Positions 11,728 to 24,722 of a stretch of DNA of 64,000 bases are shown piece by piece. The stretch covers positions 4,837,001 to 4,901,000 of the forward strand of contig JAYKKT010000046.1 in assembly GCA_036023115.1 (NCBI GenBank), read 5' to 3'. The DNA comes from Brasenia schreberi (lineage: Eukaryota; Streptophyta; Magnoliopsida; Nymphaeales; Cabombaceae). The first letter of the stretch is position 1. Each line of letters begins with the position of its first letter. The position numbers and the translations under genes are program-made. Under the pieces are notes generated by a model. It saw only the letters and a program-made list of their open reading frames with translations, had not been told where the DNA came from and made no database searches.

Positions 11728-13670
11728 ACTCTCTCTCTCTGCGTGTGTGTGTGTGTGAAGCCAAGTTAGTACAGTTTAAGAAGCAGATAACAGTAAAAGA
11801 GTGCGGCAAATGAGTAGGAAATGAGATTGTGACAAGAAGGCCATGAATTTTGTAAAGTAACACTTGTGATGGGCATTTTGATCCTGATGTTACTCTCATT
11901 GTGTCTGTTTTGCTAGCAAACTACTCGAGTTTGGTATATGTTCTGTGGCTTGTCAACCTAAATTCGTTTTGACAGATCTCTACTTTGGCCTGATTATGTA
12001 TCCGATACATTTGCTCAGATCGTTCACTACGAAACATTGTACCGTTCCCTTCGAATAAATGAATAACCTTAATGGATGATCTATTCAGATTCCATAGTCT
12101 TTAGATCAGTGACTGTTTCTGGAACTGTGCAGGGGGTTCTTGGGCAAAATGTTTTTGCGCGCAAGAGCCACAGCTGGTTGATTGCACCAAGCGGCTACTT
12201 TTGATATGCAAATTAGTTTCTTCTCTCTCTATTTCCTTGTAAAATAAACTGTTTTTGCCGTCAAGCTTCTGTGCCAATCGCCCTTTTGATGAGAATTAGA
12301 TGAATTTGGGGTTGGTCTCCAACTTGGAGTTTTGCCCTTTTTCACTCGGTACAATAGAGACATCTGGCTAAGCAGAGGCGGAGCCAGGGCAAAAATCCTG
12401 AGGGGGGCATGACATTGCCGTAGCCAGGAGGTAAGCAGAAAGATTATGACAATCTTGAGGGGCCATGACTCTTAGGATATCTGGTATCAAGTCCATGTCT
12501 CGAATCAAATGAGTAACGCGAGAGGGTCACAGAACGACATTTCCATATACCATATTTCACTTAAAAAAAAAGCTCAATATATTTCACTTAAAAAAAAGCT
12601 CATGTCATATAGAGTTGAAACTTACTACTGTTCTCTTTCTGCCCGTCGACTCTCTCATGACGCTTTCTCCAACTGGTACTGTTTCATTTCCATCCATCAT
12701 ACTTAAGTATAAGATACAGGTAATGGCTTCTGTTCCTCTTCTTCCTTATCTTTTTCTTCATTTTTCATTCTTCTTCTTTATCAACCCTTAGTTTTCTTTT
12801 TTTCTTCTCTACTTCATTTTCTTTTTCTTCTTCCATTTCTCCACTTTGAATGTTTTTCTGTGTTTCATTTTTTGTATTTTTAGTGTTCGATGAAATGGTT
12901 AGAGATCCTTCGATAAAAAGATTTGTTTTCTTGATAATGTAGGAGATACGATAGAACCATGAGTTAAAAGGTCACGAGTTCGAAACTCGGGCGTGCATTT
13001 GGCTTGGCCTCCGCATTATTAAAAAAAAAAGAAAAAACACTCAGCTCATGTCATGTCAACACCATAATTGGTGCCGGATGACATGCACTAATCATTTCTC
13101 GCTTGATAAACAAGGGGAGTCAACGTATGAGTAAGAAATCATTGCGAGTATTTAATTCGTGTGGATTTTTTCTTTTTTTCTTTAAATTCAAATACAGAAG
13201 CACTCGGAAGGATAGCCCACATGACAGGGTTTTCAACTAGTGTGAAGGCTGACCACGAGTTCGATTCTGGGTCCATGCATACCCGTCTTCAAACTCTTCA
13301 GTGGCGGACCTAGAAAATTTTCTGGGGTGAGAGGAACTTGAGTTGGGTTTTTCGGGGCCTAAGTCGGTTGCCTTACCCACAAGCACCCGGAAAAAAAGTC
13401 TTTTTTTCAGAGTTCTACCACTGGGAACTCATGGACTTCAAGGAGGTGGGCTGTAGGGCTCATTCGATGCCGTTCATCCTAATCTTTTTCTTTTTCTTTT
13501 TCCTTTGCATTTGTTTATGGGTCAGGGGTCCCTTTAATGTGCCCTTCATCCATGTGCATGTATGGCATCTCTAAAGGCCCAAAGGATACCAAAAGAATAA
13601 GGTAAAGGTTTTGTAATAGTTTAACAAATCACATGCAGTATCAAGTGACATCTAAATCCTAATATGAGTG

Positions 13671-13802
13671 CACCCGGAGCCTTAGCTCAATGGCAGGGCA
13701 CTCTAGCGATGTTGCTGTTGGTGGGAGTTTGATTTTCAAAGAGTGCATGTGTGAGAGTGTGTGCGTTAGGCTCTGGCCTTCTCTTGTAACAAAAAATAAG
13801 AA
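13671..13802 (+). mobile_element. tRNA-derived SINE, family A, with target-site duplication
   Basis: The element has a box-A-like TTAGCTCAATGGCAG, a box-B-like GGGAGTTTGATTTTC, the block AGAGTGCATGTGTG, and a short A-rich tail. It is flanked by AATCCTAATATGAGTG (13655-13670) and AATCCTAATAAGAGTA (13803-13818), 14 of 16 bases alike, which I read as the target-site duplication of a retrotransposition event. Related copies are at 13848, 40593 and, partially, 8420. Confidence 0.72.
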
Positions 13803-13847
13803 AATCCTAATAAGAGTAGCTCGGTAAACAATAGTGGGGTGTGTCGT

Positions 13848-13970
13848 GCATCCAGAGCATTAGCTTAACGCCAGGGTGGTCTACGGCTGTTGTTGCTAGT
13901 AGAGAGTTTGACTCCTAAAGAGTGCATCTTTGTTTGTTAGGTTTAAGCGTCCTTGTAACAACAACAACAA
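13848..13970 (+). mobile_element. tRNA-derived SINE, family A, second copy
   Basis: It follows the same order as the copy at 13671: CAGAGCATTAGCTTAACGCC (box-A zone), GTTGTTGCTAGTAGAGAGTT, a box-B-like GAGTTTGACTCC, then AGAGTGCATC. It ends CTTGTAACAACAACAAC and there runs directly into a LINE 3' end in opposite orientation. Confidence 0.65.
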
Positions 13971-14035
13971 CAACTAAGCCTTTTTCCATACTAGATGGGG
14001 TCGACTACATGAATTCTTTGCTTCCACATAATCCT
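13958..14035 (-). mobile_element. RTE LINE 3'-tail fragment (antisense)
   Basis: Read on the minus strand the segment gives CATGTAGTCGACCCCATCTA, GTATGGAAAAAGGCTTAGTT and GTTGTTGTTGTT, matching the 3' end of the long LINE at about 57855-57905. Only the terminal 70-80 bp is present, as expected for a 5'-truncated LINE insertion. Confidence 0.72.
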
Positions 14036-16600
14036 AATATGGAGTAATTGTCACTTTGTTTTGTAAAATAAAGTATGAATTGCACCTCATAGTTGGATGA
14101 TCTTTGAAACTACCTGACGTGATTTGGTTCGCCCCATCGAAGCCTCCTTCGACAATCGAAACCATGTTTTAATCTTTTATCTAGGAAATTAAGTTGTGAA
14201 TAAGGAAATCTTGATGGATCATCCTCAACACTCATATCCAATGTTTGTATAATCTTTTCATAATTTCCTTTTAATGACTATACCTGGTAGGGTTCCACCT
14301 AACCACACTTACCTGTAAAAGAAGAAGAGAACCTATTGAGTACCATATATGAATTAGATCTTGAGGGTCCAATCCAAATACTTGATGATCCTGAACCATT
14401 CTCCGAACGGGTTTGATGCGGAACGAACCGGACCCATTGGCACCCCCACCTGTGACAGCAGTCATAACAGTACGAAAGGCAGAGCGGTGAACACGGATGT
14501 ATTGGATTTGGTGACAGGGAATCAGGCACCATCAATGAGGTGGTTGTTGGTTCCTTGCAACTTGAGAGTGAAGATTGGTATTTTCTCATACTCTTCTTCA
14601 TCTTTTTTAAATATTTTTTTAATATAAATCATAGTTACTACATGCATACTCCAAATTAGTAAGAACATACTCTTTTTTCGATAATGCCATTATTTATCTA
14701 ACATCAACCACCATTCTCTTTTTTTTTTTTTCGTTTTCTCTCTTCTTGATACGATAATTAATTGGAGCACCTCTCTCTTTTCTCCTCTTCTCTCACTTAA
14801 AACCCATTACTCCTTTTTCTTCCTTTCTTCCTACGATATGCACCCACTTGTCATCCCTCTCTCTCCTCTAATCTCTCTCCACTTTCTCTCTACTCAACCT
14901 CTCTCTCCTCTCCTCTTTCTTCATTAAAAAAGAAAAACAAAGTACCTTTGATGAGTTTTCTTACCTACAAGATCAATTATACAAGTATTTCTTATGAAAG
15001 AAATGCTCTTATGAATCTTTTTTTATATAAGAGTTATACATCATGTACCTCTTTTATATAAGAGACGCGTACCTCATGTGTCTCTTTATATAACATGTGC
15101 GAATGATAGATAGAGAAAAAATTTAGTTTATTGACGAAAATAATATAGGAATTTTCAACAACAAGAAATGCCCCTTTAGTAGCATCACTATATAAATATC
15201 AAATACTCATTCCATTCATAGGTTAAGAGAGAGAAAATAAATAACAAATCTTTCTTTCTCTCTATCTTTTTATCTTTTTGTACAAGAAAAATGGAAAAGG
15301 CAAAAAGGAAGATTGGAAAAAAACTTAGAGTTTAAGCCACATGGGGAAAACGCCGTCTACCCTGCTGCTGCAGCTTAAAAATAAAAAGCTACTCAATTTA
15401 GATTATTACATTTAATTGATTGTAATTTCGAAGACAAATTATTTTTCCATAAGCACCATGAATAGCAGATGACGAGATGATAGAGATGGGGTCGTCTGAT
15501 TTTTTGTTTTGACTTACTTTGTCATGTACATGTTTGGAGAAAACCAGCGGCTTGGACTGCGCAACTAGATGAGCTGCGGTTTTCGACTCATCTTCCTCAC
15601 ACCAAGGCTTGACCCTCTCGTGATGAGCTTTCGGCTTAGCTTGTTTAAGTGACTGAGCTGAGTCAGATATGGCTCATTAACTTATTTCCTTTTCATAGCA
15701 TGTTCAGCTCATGCAGGCATACACGCAAAATATGTGTGTGAATATATGCAAGTTTAACAGGCAAGCTCATGAGAAGCTTCTTTTTAGCTCACAACTCATC
15801 TTTGATTAAACATCGTTCGACTCAAATGAGCCAAGAAGACAAGCCATGACAAACAAGTTTCTAATAAGCAGAGTCACGAAATTGGTTCAGCTCAGCTCAT
15901 TCGGCCCATTTCAAGACCCTAGTGGTGGATGAGGCTTCAAGCCAAGCCAAGCTGAAACCATTTATGCTCATGGCCAATGTGACAATTTGCTCGAAACATA
16001 GGTTGAGCACCAAGGCGAGAATTGTATGTTCGTCGATACTCTGCCAGTCGACCGAGCATCGTGGTCGATGTCTCCCGGTGCCAACAGAGAGATCGTCATG
16101 GATCTCTGATGTTTGCTGCCATTGCTTTATGGTTGGCAGCCTTGAGTGAAGTATAGGAACCTTTCCCTCATGATCTCTTTTGGGCTTTCTCCTATTAACT
16201 CCCTTCACTCGCATTATTTACCTATTGAGAAATACAACCAAGTTGATTTGGATTAAAAGGTTAAAAAAATTGTAAAAAAAATATAATTTTTGTAATTATT
16301 CACGACAAGTTGAGGATTAAGCAGACACCTTTGCATTCACAATCTCGAAAGACTAACCCTTTATCGACATGACACCCACCCACGATTGAAAATAGGAAAG
16401 GAATTAAGCAAACACCTTTTATTGCTTATTTTTTGAACCAAAACCAAAATCAATATTTTTAAATTATAATCAAAACCTTACGAAATCCAGTTCGGTTATT
16501 GTTTCATGATTACGAGCAAACTGAAACCGATCATGTTTAATTGAATGGATGCATATTGCACTTTTTTTTTGCCTTAGCTTAACTTGTAAGGGGTGCAAAG

Positions 16601-18036
16601 TTATATAAAGAAAGATATTTGGGGTTAACAAGATAATAATTTGTTTGTTGACAAGTAAAAGAAAAAAAGTAATGATAATAAAATCATGGGAAGGTACTGG
16701 ATACTAGGGTGGTGGCGGAGTCGATATTTAGGAAAGAGTCGAGGGTACTCTTTGAGGGCAGTGATAGCAGGGTTAAGGAATTGTCTTCTTAAAGCTCACT
16801 CTTTCCTTTCCTTTCTCACCTTTTCCTTTTTTTATTCACCAATTTCATTTTTTCTGGACCCCTCCTCTCTCTCTCTCTCTCAGTGGAGAAAGATAACGGA
16901 ATTTCTCAAGGGACAGCAGCAAGGGCGTTGCTTGTTGTGGTATTTTATCTTTTCTTCTTTGTGCACTCTTTTTGTGTGTGTTTGTGTCTCTGTCTCTTCT
17001 GTTTGGATTCTTTTTAGATTTTAGGTGTCATCGTCATCGAAATATAAGGTTTAGCTGGAAACGTGTCGACTTTGTGTCCGATGGGAGCAATGTATGATGG
17101 ATTTAGCCTTCTGTAGAAACTTTCAGCTGGTTCTGATTATTTTGGGTGGGCTGCATCAGACTATGCTGGAGGTTTGATCTTTGGGAGTTGAAGTCTTTAC
17201 TTTGACAATGAAGTTTTCTACTGTAAAGCTTTTGAAAGAAAGATCTACTTTTTCCCCTTGCGTTCTTCTTTCATTCGTTTGATTTGAAGCTTTAGATGGC
17301 GGTGAGATTGATCTATTTGACTACAAAATACTTCTTTCACTCGCAAATATATTTTTGAAAATGCTCGGGACGTGAAGGTTCATTCCACTTGAGTTTGTCG
17401 GGAATGTGGGATTTGCTTCTCATTCACAACTGCACTATTTTCTCTCTCAAAATGAGCATGATATGTGGGTGATTTGAGCTTTATGGCTGAATCTTAATGG
17501 TGAAAGAGATTCTTTTGCCCCGAAAAAGCAGTAGTTTCTCTTTGGACCTAGTCTGAATGTGGGTGTAAGCTGGATTGTGACTGTTTGGTTTTGGTGGGCC
17601 GTTATTGATTTGCTTCAATATGATATCCTTTTGCTCGGATGGTTTGCTCGGTCTTGATCTGCTTACAGCTTTTGTGAATGATTTCTAGCTTTAAAGACAG
17701 GGAGTTCTTGTTTTCCTGAACGTGGTTTTGAAGTCTTCAGATCTTCTGGTGTGCAGCAAAAACAAAACGTGGTCGATCCTACGATGTGTACTCAGCATTT
17801 AGGTTCCTGAGTTTGCTGTTTCTCACCTCTGAAAGTGTATGTGACGCATTTCTCAGATTTCAGGGTTGTTTGTGGTGTAAATACTAATCCGTATATTTGT
17901 GTTTTTGATGTTTAGTGTCAGTCTTATGTGAAGCCACCTATCTGGCCGTCCTCTTGAGAAAGCGGGACGTCATGCTCTTGTTGGTGTGATACAAGTTACT
18001 CCTGTGGCACAACTGTGCAGCAGAGTAGTTTTGCAA
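16601..18036 (+). promoter_or_regulatory. Promoter and probable long 5' leader of the CIP7-like gene
   Basis: A TATA-like TTATATAAAG lies at 16601-16610. A (CT)n tract at about 16865-16882 ends in CAG and is followed by a more balanced base composition. No long frame in the correct phase reaches the ATG at 18037. I infer a long, probably spliced, 5' leader, but the transcription start and leader introns are not fixed by the sequence. Confidence 0.4.
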
Positions 18037-21000
18037 ATGGAAGGCGCAAGAGGGAGAGATGGGCCTCTGGATTATGCTGCATTCAAGTTTTTGCCACAGA
18101 ACCGGAGGTTGGTGTCATTCATTATTTTCTTAAGTTTCGTAGTATTGTTTCTGTAGAGCAAAACCCAAATTTGGTAGAATTTAATCCCGTTTTTCTCTTT
18201 CAGCTATGAGTTATTGCTATGCCATCGAGGGATAACAGAGAGACTTGCATCAGGCTCTCTACAACGGATAATTTTACAACTCCCATCTGTAAAGGATCAC
18301 TTTGAAAAATCAAAAGAGATTTTCAGACTTCAACCTGTTGAAAGCCCCAGGAAAGCCCAGTGGTTTACAAAACATACTTTAGACAGGTACTCTTAATTTT
18401 CTTGACTTCTTTTATCACTGTGGAGTGGAAGAGGACGACATTTGAGCAATCACATGGAACCTTCATAGGTTTTGTTGTATTGTTGGTGCATCTGAATTAT
18501 TGGAACTTGCCATTGAAATTGAACGTGAGATGTCTCAGTTGGAGAAGTCTAGAAGGTTTCATCTTGCTCTTTATTCCGAGGTAGAGTTGCTTTGTGATTT
18601 CGTTCTGTTATTTGCCCTACCTAGAACCACTGTATAATCAGGAAAGTGCCTTTTCAGGGTGATGGAAACCATACCGGGATGGAATCTGTAGGTATGTTTC
18701 TTCTTTTCCTGTCAGGGTTTATATATCTGTTTTGTGTCAAATCATTTGAACCTGACATGGTTATGGTTTTGTTTATCATCACTTGAAGTGCGGCAGATTT
18801 TGAAGAGCACTTTTGGTGGTTTGTCCATCCATTTGATGCAAATGCTGTCCATCCATTTGATGCAAATGCACTCAAATTTCCACGGTTTCTATGTAATAAA
18901 ATTCTTGGGCAGGACAATCAGCTATTCTTTTGTCTTTGATGGGTTTGTCATTATTAGAGGAATATATCTTAGGTTCCACCAATAAATTGTTATTATTATT
19001 ATCCTTGTACAAGATGGCAAGAATTTGATAAGAGTGTTCTTTGGTACCAATTACATTCACGTCACCCACTATTTTTTCTTGTTTCTTTCTTTAATTGAAA
19101 CTAATCTAATGGAGTCTATCCTTGAAATTGCTGTGATTTATCTTACATGGTTGAACCTAGAGAAACTTGGAACCTATAATGATTTAATCAGACTGGTACC
19201 AAGTAGAGCATGTTGAAAGAGACTTAGTGATGGTGATTATCACAGTTAATTGGAGTCGTGTGCAATTTAAGGCCTTTGCTTTTTGGGTGTTCTGTGCCAG
19301 CATCACATTCGAGCTTGTATCTGTACAATGTAATCATTAATTTTTCATCTTCCAATGTTTTGCCTTTTGGGGAGTCGAAAGGTCTGCTAACCATGTAGCA
19401 GACCTTTGTGTGGAGATGAGGCTTGTTCTGGTTTTGATTTGAATGGTTTTACTTCAGGAATGCTTAGTTTACAGCGGCCGCACCGACAGCCAGTGGCTGA
19501 TCTAGAAAATAGTGTTGGAGGGGGTGACATACATATTTCATTGTGTTAGGGGGGGCGAAGCATGAATCTCAACCATATATTCACTGTCAAACGTAGGTTT
19601 TACTCTAAAATTTCAGCCCCCCCCTCCACGTAGATTTGCCATTGCCAACAGCCAAAGCATATGAACTTTGTGAGTTCTTGTGTATCTTAATAACTTACAA
19701 GACCATTTGTACTTGCGCATTCATCAATATAATGCACCGATCTTTTTCACAAACATCTTGGAATACAAGCATTTGTTTCCAAGTAATAGTGTGTTTCTAT
19801 TCTCTTTTAGCGAGTGTGCTTCTATTTGTGCTTCCCCTTGTGCTGAATTATCTTTCCATGTCCTTCACATTCTAACAGATGGTAACCAGCCGGGAAGTTC
19901 GAGACCAGCAGGCAAGGTAATTTTATGCGCTTACAACCTTTGAATATGCTCTTCTTCACTTTGTCCATCCTGAGTCCCTGACCTATTGACTTATAATCTG
20001 GTCCTGCAGTCAATGGTTCTGGTAGGCTCTGGTGATGATGCTACAAAGTAAGTACTTCAAGAAGATTAAATTGACATTTTCCTTGATCCATTGGCTGATA
20101 TGAAATTGCAAAAACAGGAATGAACTGTTGCGTGCATTGGATGTGAGGCTAGCAACACTACGGCAGGAGTTAACTAGCACACTGGATCGAGCTGCAGGTG
20201 GCTGTTGCTCATTTCAGGAACTTGCAGATTTACTTGAATTTGCTCAGAATTTTGGATCCAAAGTCCTGAAGTAAACTGTGACTCCCTTGACCATTCTTCT
20301 TTTTCTTTATTTTGTAGAGCAGATATCATACTGCCTGTGGAACTCTAGTTGTATATCTTGCAAACCTTTAATTTTTCATGTTCCATATCCATCTCTCAAT
20401 GGTGCATTAGATTTCTTCTCCATCTGTCCTGGCTATCTGTTTACTCCATGTCTGAGTGCTTTTCTGTATGTTCTGTTCTGGACATCATGCACTTATTCTT
20501 ATGTTGATTCTGGTTGGTCACCAGCTGGCCAACATAAGTTGAGGGACTGATAATAATCGTGGGAAAATAGATTTCAGATGCTTTTGCATGAACAACCATA
20601 CCTTCCTTTCTTCTTCTCGCAATGATAAAGTTGATTGAACACTTCTAGTTCTAGGTTTTCAGAAGTTCCTCTCAAAAAGAAGTTCTAAACTATATTGGCA
20701 AATGAGGGAAAACCCATTTATGTGCCTGTGTGTGTGGCATGAGAATGTATGCACTTGTATGTATGTGCTGGACTGACAAGTGTTATCTCCAGAAAACTGA
20801 GGATTTCTTATGCTAACAAACTGGTCATGCAAATTGACTGTGCAATCTCCACCATGAAGTGAACGCTCATCTGCAATCGAGATTCTGAAAGTATCTTACT
20901 TTGTGTCCTTGCATGTACTTGGCGTTCATGCCAATGCTGTATCACCTCTGTATCTGTGAATCTGATAATTGCCGTCAATGGGGAATGAGTATGACTTATT

Positions 21001-24000
21001 CGATGGATAACGTAAATGTTGATGCACATGAACACGCTTGTGAGTCTGCATGTGGTACGTGTTCTATGTGCTTTCTCCTTCATCCTGTCTAGTGAGTGTG
21101 CAGAACATAGCAAGGGCCTTAGCATTTGAATGTTTTACCTTTCTGTTATATCATCATCCCTACTCGCCAAGTGATCAAAGATGGATGGACATTTGAAATG
21201 ATAGATCTTGACTGGTTAGCATGTTCACCTTGGGTTATGTTTCAGGAACTTGTTTCTGAAGTACTTTGCTCTGAGCCAACCAAGTCAACCAGCTAATTTG
21301 TCAGATAACAAGCAATCCACCTCTTTGCACATGGGTGGAATGTATGAAACTGAATCTAATAACAGAAGCAGCTTGATGAACGTCCCAGTTGTTGATCTTT
21401 CAGCAACAACTAGCTTGAATAAAGAAACTTGTTCAGTAAATTATGCCTCTCCTGGCAAAATCTCTCAAGCTGAAAGGACGCCAATGGACAGCGAGGAATC
21501 ATCAGATTCAAGTGATGAGAGTCAAACTCGTGCTGAAAGAAGTAGACCTATGATAAGATCTGCATCACCAAGGAGGTCTGCATCCCCAATGCGCAGGATC
21601 CAGATTGGTCGATCTGGTTCACGTAGATCAACAGCGGTTACCATTAAAGGTCTTGGTTGCTATCCTGCAAGAGAGAGGATACCGACTACTAACGGGGAAC
21701 ATAAGAACAGTAGTGAGGATGAAGAGACGACAGAGATGCCTAAGAAAAGTGAAAGCTCTGTGAGGAAATTCAGTGTTCAGGATGCCATAAACCTCTTTGA
21801 AAACAAACAGAGAGACTCACACCCAGACTCCCAAACAAGAAGAGCTTCTTCTGAAACAGGGGCTGCTTTTATCAATACGAAGAAGTCTGTTCTAAGGAGA
21901 TGGAGTGCAGGTCGGCAAGATAGTTCCACGAACTGTCTTCAGGAAAATACATCTGAAGGAGCTTGCCAGAAAGTTGGGGAGAGCCCTGCAGAGAATTCAG
22001 GAGAGGGGAAGACAGAAATAATACCTCCCACTTTATCTGACATAGATCCTGGTGCTGGGACTCTGCATACAGATAATGCAGATGATGTTATTGACAAGGA
22101 TGGGAATGTATCTGCCATAAGTGACACTAGTGAATTTGTTACAACAAAGGCCGATGAAACTTGTGAACATGAACTTAAGCCAGCTGAATGGAATCAGCAA
22201 AAGGAAGCTGAGTTGAACCAACTGTTGCTTAAAATGATGCAGACCAACCCTGCTGTATCTTGTGATCAACCGGGAAGAAATGGTCAAAACCATGTGAACA
22301 AGGATTTATCTAGCGAACAACAGGATGACTTCTATCAGCGATACAAGGAGAAGCGAGACACAGGGATACGAGGAGAGAGTGCTTTGAGAAGAGCTGAGAA
22401 AGATGCCAAGCTGAAGGCAATGCAGGCAGATCTTGAAAGAAGGAAAGTGGCAGTATCTAATAAGTCTGGTGGTGCTAACGTCAAACAAGATCCACTGGGT
22501 CCATCAAAGAGATCGGTAAGAAGTTCTTCCCCGTCAGGGCCACCAAAGCGTGAAGTTCCAAAGCCAGCTGCACTGAAGAAAGCCACACCAAGAGCATCAC
22601 CATTGTCTACGGTGCACAGCTCTTTCTCTTCAGTACCATCACCAAGAACCTCGACTACACCAACTAAACTTTCCACCACTCCCACATCAGCTTCAACTGC
22701 AACAAGTCGTCAGAAAAACAAATTACCTGCATCCCCAACCAAAAGAAACCCCAAAACTGAAGCGTCACAAAAACAACAGCCTCCAAAAACTAAGAAAATA
22801 TCTCAAAGTGAAGCCAAAACTAACGTAAAGAGCAAGGACGGCAAGAAGCAGCCTATAATGAGAAAGAACAGCCCTAGTCCTCATGGTACAAAAGCTGAAG
22901 TTGGCTCTGCTGATGGTTCAGGAAAATCTCCTACCAAGCGAAGCTTGTACAACAAGGCGACAAAGAAAAGCAGTGTGGTGCCATTGGAATCAAAACCATT
23001 CCTGCGCAAGGGTTCAGGAATCGGTCCTGGTGTTGGTCCAGTTGTTAAAACCAAAGGCGGAAAACTTGATGATTCATGTCTGGCAGAGACAGAGGTTACT
23101 CAAGGTGCAGACTTGGAGGCACCCAATTTAATGGTGGATGCTCCTCAATCAGAATGCAGTAAAATGGATCAGGCGAAAGCGGATCTCTTGGAGACAAGAC
23201 AAGATCTCTTGGAGTCAATACAGTGTGAGAACCCCGAGAAGAGACTTGAGGATGAAAATAGTGAAGCTGGCGACATGGAATCTAAGGTTGAGCTATATAC
23301 AAAAGCAGATGAATGCATAGAAACTGAAGCTGCTTTTCCTTTAGAAGCTCCTATTGACATGACCCAGATGTGTGCATCAGAGGATGTTACAGATTTGATA
23401 TGGGTTGAAATGGACCAGCAAGAGAAGCCAGTAGTAACTGAAACTGCACCACTACAAACAACAACCATTACTGTTGTCTCGGAATTGCCTGCACGGAGTC
23501 CTCGTGTTCGCCATTCTTTGTCCCAGATGCTTCAAGCTGATAGCGGTGAATCTGAGATGGTGAGTGAATGGGGAAATGCGGAGAATCCTCCAGCCCTGAT
23601 TTATCAGAAAGATTCTCCAAAGGGGTTCAAAAGGCTTTTAAAATTTGGTAGGAAGAGCAGAGGCAGTGAAAGTGTGGCAACAGGATGGACAGGCTCACCA
23701 GCTGTGTTTGATGGCGAAGATGATAATGATGAACTAAGAGGTACTAGCAAAAGAAACACACATGCCCTAATGAGGAAATCTGCACCACATATGAAAGGTT
23801 TTGGGCAGCATAAGCATATGCTTGGAGAAAGCTATGATGGCAGCAACTCAAGCAAAGGAACTGTGGAGTACAATACCATCTCTGAGCTCTTAGCAAGTAT
23901 GTACCCCGTTTGTCATAAGACAGTAAATAATTCCTTCTATTAAGAAACAGAAGAACCAGTCCAAGAAATTAACTTGTTCGTAGATTCTAGGATTTTTATA

Positions 24001-24722
24001 GTTGTCGGATAGGTGTGTAGTTTTTCCTCCTAAAAAAGCAGTCATCCTTGTTCGTAAATTTAGTCATATCAAGGAGCTCAGGCTGATATTGTTACTTATA
24101 GGTGGTTAAAGGAATTAAATAAATAGCTCAATAGTCGATAGTCGGATGAGTTTTGAATTTCTCTAGAAGAGTTAGCATGTGGGATGAGAGTATAACTCTT
24201 TCAATTACCAAATTTATTCGATCATTTATAAGAGCCAAATCAACTGGCTTTAATGCATCAACTTGGGTGGGATGCATCCTGCTCACTTTTCACTTTCTTA
24301 ATATTTCGATGAAACTATCTATATTCCCGATGTGAAACAGAACCATTCACGTATGTCCTGTGTTATTGCTTTGGTTGGTAGATTAATTTTTAGTTAATAG
24401 AGGTTGGTATGTTAAATGATATTGATGATTTCTTTGAATTTTCAGAACATTCAAGCCATGGCAGTGTCGCTTATTCTTCCCCAAAATTGCGACATGACCA
24501 AGTTTCAGCATCCTCAGCCTCAACAAAAGGTTAGCTTGCCGTTAACCGCCTGTAGGCAGAGCTTATTTGGGCAAATATTGTACTTGCTGCATCGTTTTTC
24601 TTGAAAATATCTGCAAGAAAAATCTGCTACTAAACAAAACAATATGCTTGTTTGCAGGAACAAGATCATTCTTCTCTCTTTCAACATTCAGGAGCAAAGG
24701 AAACGAAACAAAGCTTCGATGA
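18037..24722 (+). CDS. COP1-interacting protein 7-like protein, ten exons, intact
   Basis: Exons: 18037..18107, 18204..18386, 18469..18580, 18658..18691, 19879..19916, 20010..20047, 20118..20270, 21246..23896, 24446..24529, 24658..24722. All borders are GT-AG and in phase; the sum is 3429 nt, giving 1142 aa. The N-terminus (residues 1-122) carries PLDYAAFKFLPQN, ITERLASGSLQ, KAQWFTKHTL and REMSQLEKSRRFHLALYSE; residues 159-210 carry KNELLRALDVRLATLRQELT and FAQNFGSKVLK. These blocks define the plant CIP7/At3g14172-type family. The giant exon 8 encodes a Ser/Lys/Pro-rich, probably disordered region with an RS-like patch (RSASPRRSASPMRR, about residue 315) and RLLKFGRKSRG. The last exon gives RSFFSLSTFRSKGNETKLR. 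CIP7 itself is a nuclear light-signalling activator; function of this branch is unproven. Reading through exon 8 instead adds only a short tail ending at 23943. Confidence 0.9.
18822..18869. repeat. Tandem duplication, 24 bp unit, two copies
   Basis: The 24-bp unit TGTCCATCCATTTGATGCAA plus ATGC occurs at 18822..18845 and 18846..18869. It lies in the intron between exons 4 and 5 of the CIP7-like gene. Confidence 0.8.
19491..19644. mobile_element. hAT-type MITE, 154 bp, inside an intron
   Basis: The left end CAGTGGCTGATCTA and the inverted right end CAATGGCAAATCTA match at 11 of 14 positions, and G-rich and C-rich inner arms (GGAGGGGGTG and CAGCCCCCCCC) can fold back. Flanks CCGACAGC (19483-19490) and CCAACAGC (19645-19652) agree at 7 of 8 bases, the length of a hAT target-site duplication. 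No transposase is encoded. Confidence 0.72.

Larger units (their letters stand above)
11728..16600. other. Repeat-rich spacer, no gene recognised
   Basis: The first 300 bp may include the old MED33 3' end. At 12373 (CAGAGGCGGAGCCAGG) and 13299 (CAGTGGCGGACCTAG) lie typical termini of plant hAT-like MITEs. SINE-like segments with box-B-like words occur near 12950-13030 and 13216-13290, and two better copies are listed separately. From 14700 to 15300 the DNA is AT- and CT-rich simple sequence. From 15570 to 15920 it is rich in GCTCA/GAGCT words. Open frames at 14271-14601 (minus) and 15897-16214 (minus) have no recognisable domains. Confidence 0.45.

Noticed and set aside
14271..14601. Overlapping minus-strand frames with Gly/Ser-rich sequence
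   Set aside because: Two competing frames, neither with a recognisable domain or splice partners.
22335..22685. Long minus-strand open frame inside the CIP7-like giant exon
   Set aside because: It is the antisense shadow of a coding exon with strong composition bias; the plus strand is clearly the coding one.
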